The notes under the pieces: generated by a model | Told to the model about the DNA's origin: nothing | Database searches by the model: none | The model's input: only the letters and a program-made list of their open reading frames with translations | Part shown: piece after piece, positions 1 to 12,500 of the stretch | Numbering within the stretch: the stretch's first letter is position 1 | How the letters are laid out: each line of letters starts with the position of its first letter | Assembly: GCF_900700375.1 (NCBI RefSeq) | Contig: NC_041707.1 | Coordinates: 30,932,264 to 30,996,263 of the forward strand | Length of the DNA: 64,000 nucleotides | Direction of reading: 5' to 3' | Origin: Denticeps clupeoides | Lineage: Eukaryota; Chordata; Actinopteri; Clupeiformes; Denticipitidae | Position numbers and translations under genes: made by a program

Positions 1-537
1 TCTTTTATACAGATAATGAGTTCAAAAGGTGCTGTTAATACAGGTAATGTGTTAAGGCTGGAAGACCTTCTTAAAAAAGAAGTAACAGGTATGTGAGGGC
101 CAAAATTCTTGCTTGTTTGTAGGTGCTAAATACTGCACCATATACAAATAAAATCATACTATGTGACTTCCTGTGATTTTAGCATTCTGTATAAGACGGT
201 TAAAGTGTACCTATGATGAAAACCTCTCTCATCAATTTAAGTGTCACAACTTCAGTGTGACACAATCAGCGGCTGCTAAACTCTTTTTTGCCCCACTGCA
301 GCTGGATGTTCTACTTGGGGGAAATTCTGGTGTTGGAAAATTGCTGATTTCTGGACTTTTTGCATCCTTTAAAAAGTTGTTAAAAAGCCTTGCGCTAATG
401 ATTGAATGTGACTTTTCGCTGTTATGCCACAAACCATTGTAACTGCCGGATAAAAAAATTAAATGCCTGTTAATAATCATAGAGTTGACATCTTTATGAA
501 CAATTGTCTATGTTCACTTTTTTCTGTGTGTCTGTAG
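1..537. other. xdh intron, left edge of window
   Basis: No coding exon is recognised here. The xdh segment that should precede the first visible exon (ending in a motif like NDETVFA) is not readable in any frame, so it probably lies left of the window. A short open stretch at 13-88 has an AG before it and GTATGT after it, but it does not resemble XDH. Positions 239-262 form a small hairpin. Confidence 0.5.
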
Positions 538-3500
538 GTCACATGTGTCGGCCACATTGTGGGTGCTGTTGTTGCTGATACCCAAGCACATGCCCAGAGA
601 GCTGCAAAGGTGGTTAAGATCACGTATGATGAGCTGAAACCTATCATCAGTATTCAGGTCAGTACAGCTGTATTCATGAAATCTGTGTAGGCTCTGCATT
701 ACCTAACATATAATAAATTACACACTGCACACAAAATACTTCTTCTTGTACTAGCATATGCATTTTACTGCTTACTGTTATTCAGCTTGCTCTGTGGTAA
801 GCATGCTATATCATTCATAATTAGCTAACAGTTAACAAGCCTCTGGTCTCAGACCTAAGCGAAACATAAATATTAGCTCAGCTTTTGTGGTTAGAAAGCT
901 ATGTTGACCAGTATAGAACCAGTCCAGATAGAAAGTCATTCAGAATGTACCACCTCCTGTGGCAGTGACAGCCTAGTGAGTAAGGAATCAGAGGTGTAAT
1001 CAGAAGGTTCCTGATTTGAATCCCGATCTGCCAAGGTGCCACTGAGCAAAGCACTGTCATCACACGCTTCTCCCTGGGTGACTGTCATGGCTGCCCACTG
1101 CTCACTAAGGGTGATGGTTAAAAGCAGAGGACACATTTTGTTGTGTGCACATGTGCTGTGCTGCAGTGTGTTACAATGACAATCACTTCACTTATGATTG
1201 CTCATTATAATACAAAAAGAGAGCTGTATGAGAAATATGTAAATCAGATCAGATTGACTTTTAACCCTTATTGCAGAAACACTGAATTGTTATTCTGTTG
1301 TTGTTTTTTACAGGATGCCATTGACTCCCAGTCATTCTATCAGCCAGTAAGAACTATGAAAAAAGGGGATACTGCACAAGGTTTTAAAGACTCAGATCAT
1401 ATATTGGAAGGTACGTTTTATGATTTTAAGAACGATTTTATGACTTTAAAGGACTAGTTGGCTTCAAGTATCCCTTTGGGGCAGTAGTTGCCTAGCGAGT
1501 AAGGTTGCAGGTTCAAAATCCGATGCGCCAAGGTGCCACTGAGCAAGGTACCATCCCCACACACTGCTCCCCGAGCGCCTGTCATGTCTGCTCACTGCTC
1601 ACTACAGTGATGGGTCAAATGAAGAGTGTGCACCGTGTTCTGTCCTGCAGTGTTTCACAATGACAATCACTTCACTTTCACTTTCTTTTTATATCATAGG
1701 TGAAATTCATATAGGAGGCCAAGAACACTTCTACCTGGAGACAAACTGCACTGTGGCTGTTCCTAAAGGGGAAGATGGAGAAATGGAGCTCTTTGTGTCC
1801 ACACAAACAGCCTCAAAGACACAGGTGTCCTAGCTACCAAATCAGCATGTGGTGTTTCTTGTTTCTGCCTTCCTGCACACTCAAGACAGTAGAATCCCAG
1901 TATATGATCTGGAGTGGGATTAGTTTTCAGTTCTACTTTTCCTACATTTGTTGTGCTGTGTTGTGGTAGCATATTCCAATAAGGTGGCAGAAAAGGAATT
2001 TCCAGGGAATGTAACTGTAGATATTTGAATTCAGTGTTTTTATTTGTGTTTATCATGTTAGTTACCTTTTGGATATGTAACATTGTGTCACACACATACT
2101 AAACCCAAGTCTTAACTCCTAGGCTTTGGTTGCTAAGGCACTGGGTGTGCCAGCCAATAGGATTGTGTGCAGAGTGAAGAGGATGGGAGGTGGGTTTGGT
2201 GGAAAAGAGAGCAGAAGCATAATACTTTCAACTGTGGTTGCTGTGGCAGCAAGCAAGTGAGCTGATACACTTACAATTGCAGCCTGCTCTCAATGTGCAA
2301 AAAAATCTCAATATCATTTATGTAAATATATGTATTAATATATGGTGAATAATACTTTTTGCATTTCCCCATCACTATATAAGACGTAGTGTATGGGGAG
2401 TGTTCATGAATGTCACACATACTAGATCACAGATCAGAATGCCTAGATTAAACTGCTGGTAATTTGCATGCTTGGTTTGATAACAAATGTGGTCCAAATA
2501 TGTCTATAACAGAGACATTCTGCTGACACCCTGCATGTACAAAAGTTATTACCATAAGTGGATTTAGGCTTGGGTAACAGCCATCTTGTCAGGGGCCACA
2601 AGAGCATTCTTTTTCCTTACTTCTGAAGAAAATTGGTTTGAATAGAATTTTGTATTTCATTTATTATAGTCTATTTGCTTATTTTCTTTATGTTCTTTAA
2701 AAACTGAACCATGCATCAAAATGTGAAGTTACAGTATTATTATAGCCCTAGCATTTATCTGTTGATGACACCAAAATTCATATTTACAGACTGTAATTAT
2801 GTCATTTTTGCATGTTACCTGTCTTAGAGTGAAAAGGCCTGTCCGATGTATGCTAGACAGAGATGAGGACATGCTTGTCACTGGTGGCCGGCATCCATTT
2901 TTGGGTCGTTATAAGGTAATAATTATTGTTTTTAAGCCACATAAAAATGTGTGTGTTCAACATTTCAGTTTTGTGTTTGGTTTTTATGCTAAGCATTTCT
3001 TACTAGGTGGGATATATGACATCAGGAAAAATTATAGCTCTGGATGTGACCTTTTATGCTAATGCAGGAAACTCAAAGGATCTCTCATTCTCAGTAAGTA
3101 CAACGACTATGAATGAAAATACTACTGTGGTTTCCTGTACAGGCAGAATACTTAAACACCATTATCCAAGGTTTCTTTATCTTTGTCCCAATTGAAACAA
3201 TACAGAACTCCAAATAATTATGTATCAATTCATTACTAAATTAAACATTGTGTATAAAGATCCAAATATCCAAATATTCTGTTTTGTTGAAGATTTTCGT
3301 TCTTCTATTTGATAGATTGTGGAACGGGCTCTATTCCATATGGAAAACAGCTACAACATTCCACATGTTTGTGGCACAGGCTACATGTGCAAAACCAACC
3401 TGCCCTCCAACACTGCTTTCCGGGGATTTGGTGGGCCACAAGGTATGATGGTGGCAGAGAGCTGGATGAGTGACGTGGCCCTGGCCTGTGGAATCCCAAG

Positions 3501-6500
3501 TTATGAGGTGACTTGCAGTCTATGAGCATCAATTTATGCACACCTAACACATTTTTATGAAGGTACAACGCAGACTGGGTGGAAACATATTTAATTATTC
3601 CTGTTCGTCATGTAGAAGTATGATCAAATGCATCAAAGTCATGATAGAGACAAATATGTGAGGAAACCTTAAAATACCACAGGTACGCAGGATGAACTTG
3701 TACAATGAGGGGGACCTGACGCCATTCAACCAACGCTTGGAACAGTTCACCATTGGCAAATGTTGGGAAGAGTGCCTGGATATCTCCAACTATATGAAAC
3801 GTCAGGGTGCTGTGGAAGAGTTTAACAGGTATTTTGTTATTTAGAAGGTTCCAAGTTCCATGGGTCAATGGTTAGAACACTGATCTTTTAAATTAATGTT
3901 CAGTCTTCACAGCAGCTTGTCTTGCCTAATTTACTCATTATGTATATGACAGTCTTGAAAAATAAATAATAATCCTCAAACATCTTATGTTCTCAACTGC
4001 TCAGAATTTAGTTGGAACCCAACCCAGTGTGCCTTCTTGTATATTCATCTTGCCATTGCACTGCTGATTTTTGGAAATGAATGTTTTTCTGCAGACAGCA
4101 TCGCTGGACAAAGCGAGGACTCTCCATCATACCTACCAAGTTTGGGATTAGCTTCACATCTGTATTCCTCAACCAAGTGAGTGCTCTCAATATGTTTATT
4201 GAACAAAATCCTTTGGTTTTACGGATATACCTTAGTCCATCACAACTGTGTAGCCAGTTGCCCAGGGGGCCAAGCTGAAAATTATTAATTATTAAAGAAA
4301 CATACTAGCTAATCATCTTCATCATCACACTGGAAACATATAGCTACTGTCGTACAACAGATCTGAACAAAATAACTAAATAATCTCAACATAAGAGAAA
4401 ATGTGGTTGTGTCATGTCTTTTTGCCATGAAATATGTGTTATTAGTGTTTTGGGAAGTGGTTTATGTTATTTATTGTGGCTACTGTTATTATTTATTTCT
4501 CTTTTTGTCATGTAATGATTTCTTATGGTTGCATAGGCAGGAGCACTGGTTCATATTTACACAGATGGATCAGTGTTGCTCACTCACGGAGGAACAGAAA
4601 TGGGACAGGGGCTGCACACCAAAATGGTTCAGGTAAATATTAGCCTCAATTCTTAATCAACCTTTGCCAGAAACCTTTCATACAGAATTGTAATTGTGTA
4701 GGTTTTTTTGTCCATGTACAGGTAGCTAGCAGAGCCCTAGGTATACCTTGCTCGAAGATTTTCATCAGCGAGACCAGCACCAACACAGTGGCCAACACCA
4801 GCCCTACTGCAGCATCTGCCTCTTCTGACCTCAATGGCATGGCAGTTTATGTAAGGCTGTGCAGACCCTCAGTATCAGGCTCACATACATGAGTGGCCAT
4901 TACATGGTTATTTAAGACACTAATTTAGAGGCACTACATACAACATCATCATTAGGTGTTAGTGGGACATGTACTTGTACGTGATAATGACGTTCAAGGA
5001 AACTGAAATTGTGAATTCTTGGGGGGGGCATGTTTTATATTATTTGTCCAGTCTATTGGCTTTGTAAACTAACATCTTTTCACATGCCTGACAGACCTGC
5101 ATGTACACTTAAATTTCTAAAATATAAATGAATATCTGCTGCAGAACGCATGTCAGACTCTGCTTCAGCGCCTGGAACCATACAAAGTCAAGAACCCCAA
5201 AGGCAGTTGGGAGGACTGGGTCAGTCTTACTATTTTTATTTGATGAATTTATTTATTGTTTTTACATGACAAAATCTGTTTACCAAGCAATTTTAAAATG
5301 TGTATAATATTTTCTTTTTAAAAGGTGAATGCTGCTTACTTTGACAGAGTAAACCTATCTGCAAATGGCTTTTATAAGTATGGAACAATTTGTTGACTAA
5401 AACATTTTAAAAATCTAATTGAAATGTATTGTTGACAAATGGATCCAAAAAAATACTGTGCTTATGTATGTGTCTGTTTTAGGACCCCGGATCTGGGCTA
5501 CAACTTTGATAGTAACTCTGGAAGAGCATTCAATTATTTCAGCTATGGTGTATCATGCTCTGAGGTGGAGATTGATTGTCTGACGGGCAGACAGAAGGTA
5601 CTTTACCTGATGTCATAGTTCCTATAAAGGCCATAAGGATCTTCAATGATAATAAATCTGTAATTATCTAATTTCAGACTCTGCACACCACCATTGTGAT
5701 GGATGTGGGTAAAAGTCTAAACCCAGCCATTGACATTGGACAGGTATGTTCAGACATGTGGACTTCTGTGATGTTATTACGTCTTCATAGAAGTAACTAT
5801 GTTTATTCTGTTCAGGTAGAGGGAGCATTCATGCAGGGGCTGGGCCTGTTTACTCTGGAAGAGCTGCACTACTCACCACAGGGAAGCCTGTTAACACGGG
5901 GCCCAGGCATGTACAAAATCCCTGCATTTGGCGACATTCCCGTGGAACTACAAGTTTCATTACTGAGAGATTCCCCCAATGACAAAGCCATTTTCTCATC
6001 AAAGGTACGTGCATATATGCAATTATTAATCTAACTTTGAACTGGCTGTCTGAAAAACCTGTTGTACTTAATAAATCTGGAAAGTACTCACATCATGTCA
6101 CAATAGAGGCATGAAACATATATGCACGACATCACTAATGCTTTATTAATTAACATAAAGACACATGGGGGAATAAAAACAGAACATTTCTATTAACGTG
6201 GGTTACATACAACCATACACTAGGGCTGCACGATATATCGAAAAATTACCATTATCACGATAATAGTAGACGCGATAGCTGTATCGCAAAGAGTTGCAAT
6301 AAATGAAATTCGCACACTATACACTATATACTGGGACTATTATACTATCACACTATATTGTATGTGAAGAACAGTATCCGAGGCGTTTAGTAGGGATGCA
6401 CCGATACCACTTTTTTGGAGAACGAGTATGAGTATTGAGTACTTAATAAAAAAAAATTTTAAATTTACAGCTTTAGTCATATAATTTAACAACAAAACAA

Positions 6501-9500
6501 GGGACTAGTTTGGAATTAAGAACATTTATTTAAAATGAAAAGCATGTTGTATACCCCATGTCTGGAGCATTTCCTCAAACACATGCGTTATAGCCTGGCT
6601 GGTGTGCGAGCCGCGGAATTGTTCAGGCATGAAACTCTTGTCTATCCACAGGGAGGTTAGGCTACTTAGCGACACGGGGCTAACACTGCTTGTCCTAATA
6701 TCCGTGGTGAAACTAAACGCAGAGGAGGCTTGCAGTAGGCTGTGGATGGGTTTTTTCACTGAGAAGTGTAGTTTAGGCGAGAGTGGCTGGTCACTCAATG
6801 CAATGTACTCGTGTTATTTGTCAGTGTTATTTTCACAGCACGTGGATTGTTTTGTCGTCTTCATGCACTTTGAAATAGTTCCACAAGGCTGACAGGTCTC
6901 GCCTTCTCCCCGCTCTGAGCTGCAGCTGGGGCCTGGGGGCGGGCACTTGGCGCCTGTGATTAACCCCTTACACGCCGCTCAAACAGACATTTCTCAGAGC
7001 GTGGTATCAGTCCCCGGTATCGGGGGACTTTTAACGAGTACGAGTACTTAAGAAAATGTGGTATCGGCATCGGTGCACCCCTTGCGAGTAGTATGACCGA
7101 ATTCATACTATTCGAAAAAAAAAGAGTAGACGAGAAGTACCTGGATGACCTACTACTTCCAGACGAATTCTGTAGTAGGCATTCGATGGACACTTCACTT
7201 TCCACTACATACCAATTTATTTGAGGCCTGTACACATTGTTTAATAGTATTTTCTTATTTCATTTTTGTTTAATAATATTTTTTATACATATAAAAAAAC
7301 AGGCAAGGCAAGGAAATATTTTTTTAAAGATGCTCTTGTTTTAAGACACTCTTGATGAGTGTATGGTTACATGTAAATAAAAAGTAATCTTTGAAAGCAA
7401 TTCATATTGTGTTGGCAGGTCTATGGTAACAGCAAACCAGAAATCAGAATATCTGCTGAGGATTTTAAGTCATTCATAATGTCTTGAAGTCTAAATATTT
7501 GCAACTTCCATGACATATTGTTTCTTTTTATTAGATTTAATTAGATCAGATGAATATATATATTACCTGTTTATTTTAGTATGATCATTACATATATAAA
7601 TGATTATTTTAAATAGCTAATAATAATTATTATTATTATTATTATTTAAAAAGCATTTCTCTAGGGAAATGTTATATCGCAAGAAGTATCATTAGCGCAT
7701 ATTTTCCCAATATCGTGCAGCCCTACCATACACAAGAGATGAGTGGCAATGACTGGTGGCAAAGCACCCATCCACACCAGAATGTTTTTTTTTATATATA
7801 TAAATCAGGAAATTGTATAAACCGATTTTGTTTGAAGGACCCTGTTTATTTTTTTGTGAGTGAAAATTCCTCACCCACATATGCATGTGGACAGCAAAAT
7901 GCCTCTTTTGTGAACAAACGCTGAGATATTAGCCCCACCCATAGATATAAATACTAGATGTTGCGTTCACCCCCTCAGTATGCATCAATAACGCCGCCTA
8001 ATTGGGACAGGGTTCCAAACTCATTCAATCACACTTCTCTGATGGTATCAGGGAAGATGCCGGACTTTTGTGCCTCGTATGGCTGTAATAACGAACGGTC
8101 AAGGATCAAGGCATAATTTTTTATAAGTAACATTTCATTTTACATTTACATTTATGGCATTTATCAGACGCCCTTATCCAGAATGATTTACAATCAGTAG
8201 TTACAGGGGACAGTCCCCCTGGGGCAATTTAGGGTTAAGTGTCTTGCTCAGGGACACAATGGTACTAAGCGGGATTTGAACCTGTGTCTTCTGGTTCACA
8301 GGCGAGTGTGTTACCCACTAGGCTACTACCACCCTAATATTTTATCATCTTGTATGTTACAAATTTTGTGTTCGACAAATAACGTTATTAGTGTTATCTT
8401 GTCTTGGTTTTAAAATTTAAGAGAACGCCATATTGCAAAAGTACATACTCTCCAACTACAGAGCAGCAGTTCCAAATAAGTAGGCAAATTGACGCTCATC
8501 TTTCTATTAATAAAAAAATAAGTTCTTTTCCTTGTCTGTATTGTGTACAGTTCGTTGTCTATAGTTCCCTGTTGCTTTGGATAAAGGCTTGTGCTAAATG
8601 CATAAATGTGAATATGGATGGCAATGCTACAGGGTTTATCAGGGTCCAGGGTCTTTCGGCTTACATAGTAGGAGTGTAGTTTAAGTTCAATTTGAATAGA
8701 AGAATGACAACAACGCCTCTCTAACATTTTATTCGCAGCTCGGTCATAAATACGTGTCTGACGTTTGTAACGGACCAAAACAATAAAACTGCTTCTTAAA
8801 TTTGCCGATTTGAGGTTGTTTAATTCTGTATGCCACCTTGTCACTGATAGAGCTCAACCCTTCCCAAAATGGCGGCTCTGTTGACGCATTCGAACTGACA
8901 GACTGCCGTATTCAAACGCGACCTGACCTTTAACCCCAAACGCGTCATAGTATATACAACCACAATGGCGGACTACATGTCCGTGGTTATGCTGCAGCTA
9001 CACCTGCTGCAGAGCCTCATAAATCAACTCCAAGAAATCCTCTGCGCGCTGTACATTTTGAACGAGAAGAGAAGGCTGGTGAACAACGCCATATTCCGGA
9101 TGCTCGACACACCGCGGAGGAAAACTAGGCGCCAGACAAGGAGAGCACTTTGGGTGAGACCGGGGAGAACCAGCGCCTGGTGGGACAACTTCGCCAACGG
9201 CGTTGTGGCGGACACAGAATGGAGAGAAAACTTCCGCATGTCCCGAGCACCACTCTTCGCCCTGCTCGAAGAGCTTCGTCCGTACATCGAAGGGCAAATG
9301 ACCAATATGCGAGCACCAGTCGATCCGATAAAAAAAGTCGCCATGACGCTGTATTATTTGAGCAACGAGGGAAGGCTGCGTGAGACCGCGGACGCGTTTG
9401 GCGTGTCCCGGCAGTCTGCGTCTGCCTTCGTCAGGCAGACCTGTAAAGCCATCGCGACGCACCTCGGGCCAAAATACGTCAAGCTGCCGTTCACCGAGCC

Positions 9501-12500
9501 CGAGGCGGCGGAGCTGGTCGAGGGCTTCCACCGTGCGCACGGCGTGCCGCGGTGTTTGGGCGCGGTCGACGGCACCCACGTCGAAATCAAGCAGCCGCCG
9601 AGCAACTCCGTGGAGTTCGGGAACGGGAAAGGCGGACACTGCGTCAGCGTCCAGGCGGTGTGTGATTACACGTACAGGTTCATGGATGTTGTGATCACGT
9701 CACCCGGGAGTGTTCGTGACGCACGGGCCTGCGCCAACACGAGGTTAATCCGGTTTTTAAGGACAGGAAGGGTCCCGGCACTAGAAAAACAGACTGTGGA
9801 AGGTGAAGAGGGAATTCCCATTTCCTTGCTTGGTGACCCTGCCGATCCTCTGCTGCCTTTCCTCATGAAGGAATATTCAAATGGTGGGTCTATGCCGCAG
9901 GACCGATATGTCGGGCTGTGTTTGTGCAGGGCACACATGGTGATCGGACATGCTTTTGGTCGCCTCAAGGCAAGATTCCATGCGCTGAAAAGGCCCATGG
10001 ACATCAACCTTAAAGACCTACCCAATGTCATTTATTCCTGCTTTGTTCTGCACAATTACTGTGAGGCAAACAAGGACTATGTGGACGAAAACTCTGTTTT
10101 GGAAGCAGTACAATTTGACAAAAACCAATCATACAATGCAATAATTCCATGACTGATTCCTTCCCCCTCATTGCAATCATAAGTCTGTTTTGGGGGATAG
10201 CCTTCTATGTTTTCAACCTAATAGGTTGTGAAATAAACTTAAACTGAAATGATTGTCATTGTGACAATCAATCGTTGTGCACACAAAAAAATAGCGAGCG
10301 CTAACTGTTTGTCATAGGGTGGCCTATAGCGGGTAACACACTCCCCTATGAACCAGAAGACCCAGGTTCAAATCCCACTTACTACCATTGTGTTGCTGAG
10401 CAAGACACTTAACCCTAAGTTGCTCCAGGGGGGGACTGTCCCTGTAACTACTCATTGTAAGTCGCTCTGGTTAAGGGTGTCTGATAAATGCTGTAAATGT
10501 AAATGTCATTACAATGCACGGCACACACAGTGACACAACAAAATGAGTCTTCTGATATTAACCCATCACCCTTAGTGAGCAGTGGGCAGCCATGAAAGGC
10601 ACCCGGGGAGCAGTGTGTAGGGACGGTGCTTTGCTCAGTGGCACCTTGGCGTCTTGATTTTGTTTGGCGTGATAATAATCCCATGACTCCATTCCCACCT
10701 GGATTTTTTTTTTTTTACTTTGCATTTACTTTAAGAAGAGTGTTATATTATAACATTCAAATATACATCATGGGAAGAGGGAAAAAAAAAAAAAAAAAGT
10801 CTTTCAATGCATGACAAGTTTAAGAGCAGATGAATTAGTCGTATTCCTGCTTTATCGGTGGCGTGAATGATGCCGCGGGCTGACAGCCTGGCGCAGTCAG
10901 GCCATGGCAGCTGCACTCATGCCTGGACGTGCCCTGCACAGCAGGACACTGCGGCATGTGCGAGCATCGCAGCGGCTCCATGCCACGGTCGTGGAGCGGC
11001 GGCGCGGTATTTTGCTGCTGCAGCCTCAGGAAGTCGCGCATCAGCGCCAGACTCTCCTGGATAGTGTTTGTGATGTTTGCCACATTCAGGTTGATCTGTT
11101 GCAGATTTTCGCAGGCCCGCCTTTCCGACTGCTCCATTATGTCCAGCATCCTTTTCTTAATTTTTAAGTCTTCCAGCACTGCAGGGTCAGCTGGAAGGTT
11201 TCTCCTCCGCTTTTCCCCTCTGTTCAGCTTCGCCTAAAAAGCCAGATAAAAGCAGCACGGTCGTTTTAAACGCAGCTTTATTGACCATAAAACATGCGGA
11301 GGCGTGTCGAGCATTGAAATGTCTACATACCCGCAGCAGATCTCGCCGCTGCTTTATCACAACCGACGGCAGACTGTCCGGCGTTTCTTCGGGCGACGAC
11401 TCCTGCTTCACTGCTGCAGGCGACGCGGAGGACGCCGACGGCGACTCGCTCAAGTCCTCCGTCTCGACGATGTCCGTAGCGGGCGAGCCTCCCCAGATCT
11501 CGCAACACAACTTAAAAAACATCAGGACTACGCGCCCGTGGCCACTCCAGCGCCCCGTGTCCAGCGCCTGTCTGTATTTGCCTCGGATGCTTTTAATTTT
11601 GGTGCTGACCTGTGCTTTTGTTATAACTTGAGGGTCGTGGCGAAAATCCTTCCCGCCGCCCACATCGCCCACTGGGTACAGTGTTTGGAAAGCGACCATT
11701 ATATCTCCGTATTTCGACGGACACGACTCCCAGTCGACGCCGTCGTCAAACTTTTTCGTTTTGTAATCCAACGTGACGTGGAGAAGGAGCTCGACCTCGT
11801 CGTCACTCCATACAAACGACTCCACTCGCGCCTTGTTCTTCGGCATCCTTGTTTTGGGCTTGTGTGGGGGCTCTGCGCCTGTTCCGGCGTTTCCGGGTTC
11901 CTGTTAGACTGCGGTGGCGAATTACAGCGCCACCTACGGATGTGGAGGTTGAAACAGCGTCCAAGTGCCTGACAACATTTTGGACATGTATTTTATCTAA
12001 AAAAATTTTATCTAAAAAGTGTCTTACGTTTTCTTTGTTTAATTTAATCGAATTCGCCTTTGAAATTTGCACAACCTTATTGGGGTACATTTCAATGCAA
12101 ATTGTACTTGTATAATTGTGTATGTGACAAATAAAATTGTCTTTTTGACAGAAGTATTGATCATTTTGTATTTCGGACCATCCTCCTGAGCAGGGCTTTT
12201 TAAATCTGATCCTGATCCTCTTGTATGGTGTATGATTTTTTTCCCCTATTATTAACATTACACAGCCTGTGTGTTATTTTGGGGTCCCATTTTTTGTGTT
12301 TACGTAACATCTGTTATTGTCTAGTTAAAGTAATGTCACTTGCACATCTATTTTAATACAAAGTTTGTACGCAATGATTATTGCTTATTGTTTCCCCCTA
12401 TAGGCAGTGGGGGAGCCACCCCTGTTCATGGCAGCCTCAGTATTCTATGCAATAAAAGATGCCATAACAGCTGCCAGGTCAGAATCAGGTCTGAGTGGAC

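Larger units (their letters stand above)
6221..7725. mobile_element. Non-autonomous hAT element with target-site duplication
   Basis: Terminal inverted repeats start 'tagggctgcacgatat' at 6221 and end 'atatcgtgcagcccta' (with mismatches further in) at 7725. They are flanked by the 8-bp direct repeat 'ccatacac' at 6213-6220 and 7726-7733. An 8-bp duplication and these ends fit the hAT superfamily. No transposase frame is present, so the 1.5-kb element is non-autonomous. It sits in the long xdh intron and holds a second hAT at 6391-7083. Confidence 0.85.
8860..11960. mobile_element. Two-gene PIF/Harbinger DNA transposon (ends not fixed)
   Basis: The span is set by the convergent transposase and Myb-like genes plus their short 5' flanks. 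The left flank carries AAAATGGCGGC (8866-8876), a YY1-like site about 90 bases before the transposase start. I looked for matching terminal inverted repeats and a 3-bp target duplication between 8340-8960 and 11850-12260 and found no convincing pair, so the limits are approximate. SINEs later landed between the two genes (10245-10658). Confidence 0.75.

Noticed and set aside
13-88. Exon-like stretch with AG before and GTATGT after
   Set aside because: Its translation (KGAVNTGNVLRLEDLLKKEV) does not fit XDH, and no partner exon is seen.
8998-9639. 213-codon minus-strand frame opposite the transposase
   Set aside because: It is a shadow of the GC-rich transposase frame. No family is recognised, while the plus strand has clear DDE_4 motifs.
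11304-11972. 222-codon plus-strand frame over the Myb-like gene
   Set aside because: It is antisense to a gene with a clear domain and splice sites, and its basic, Arg/Leu-rich text is typical of shadow frames.
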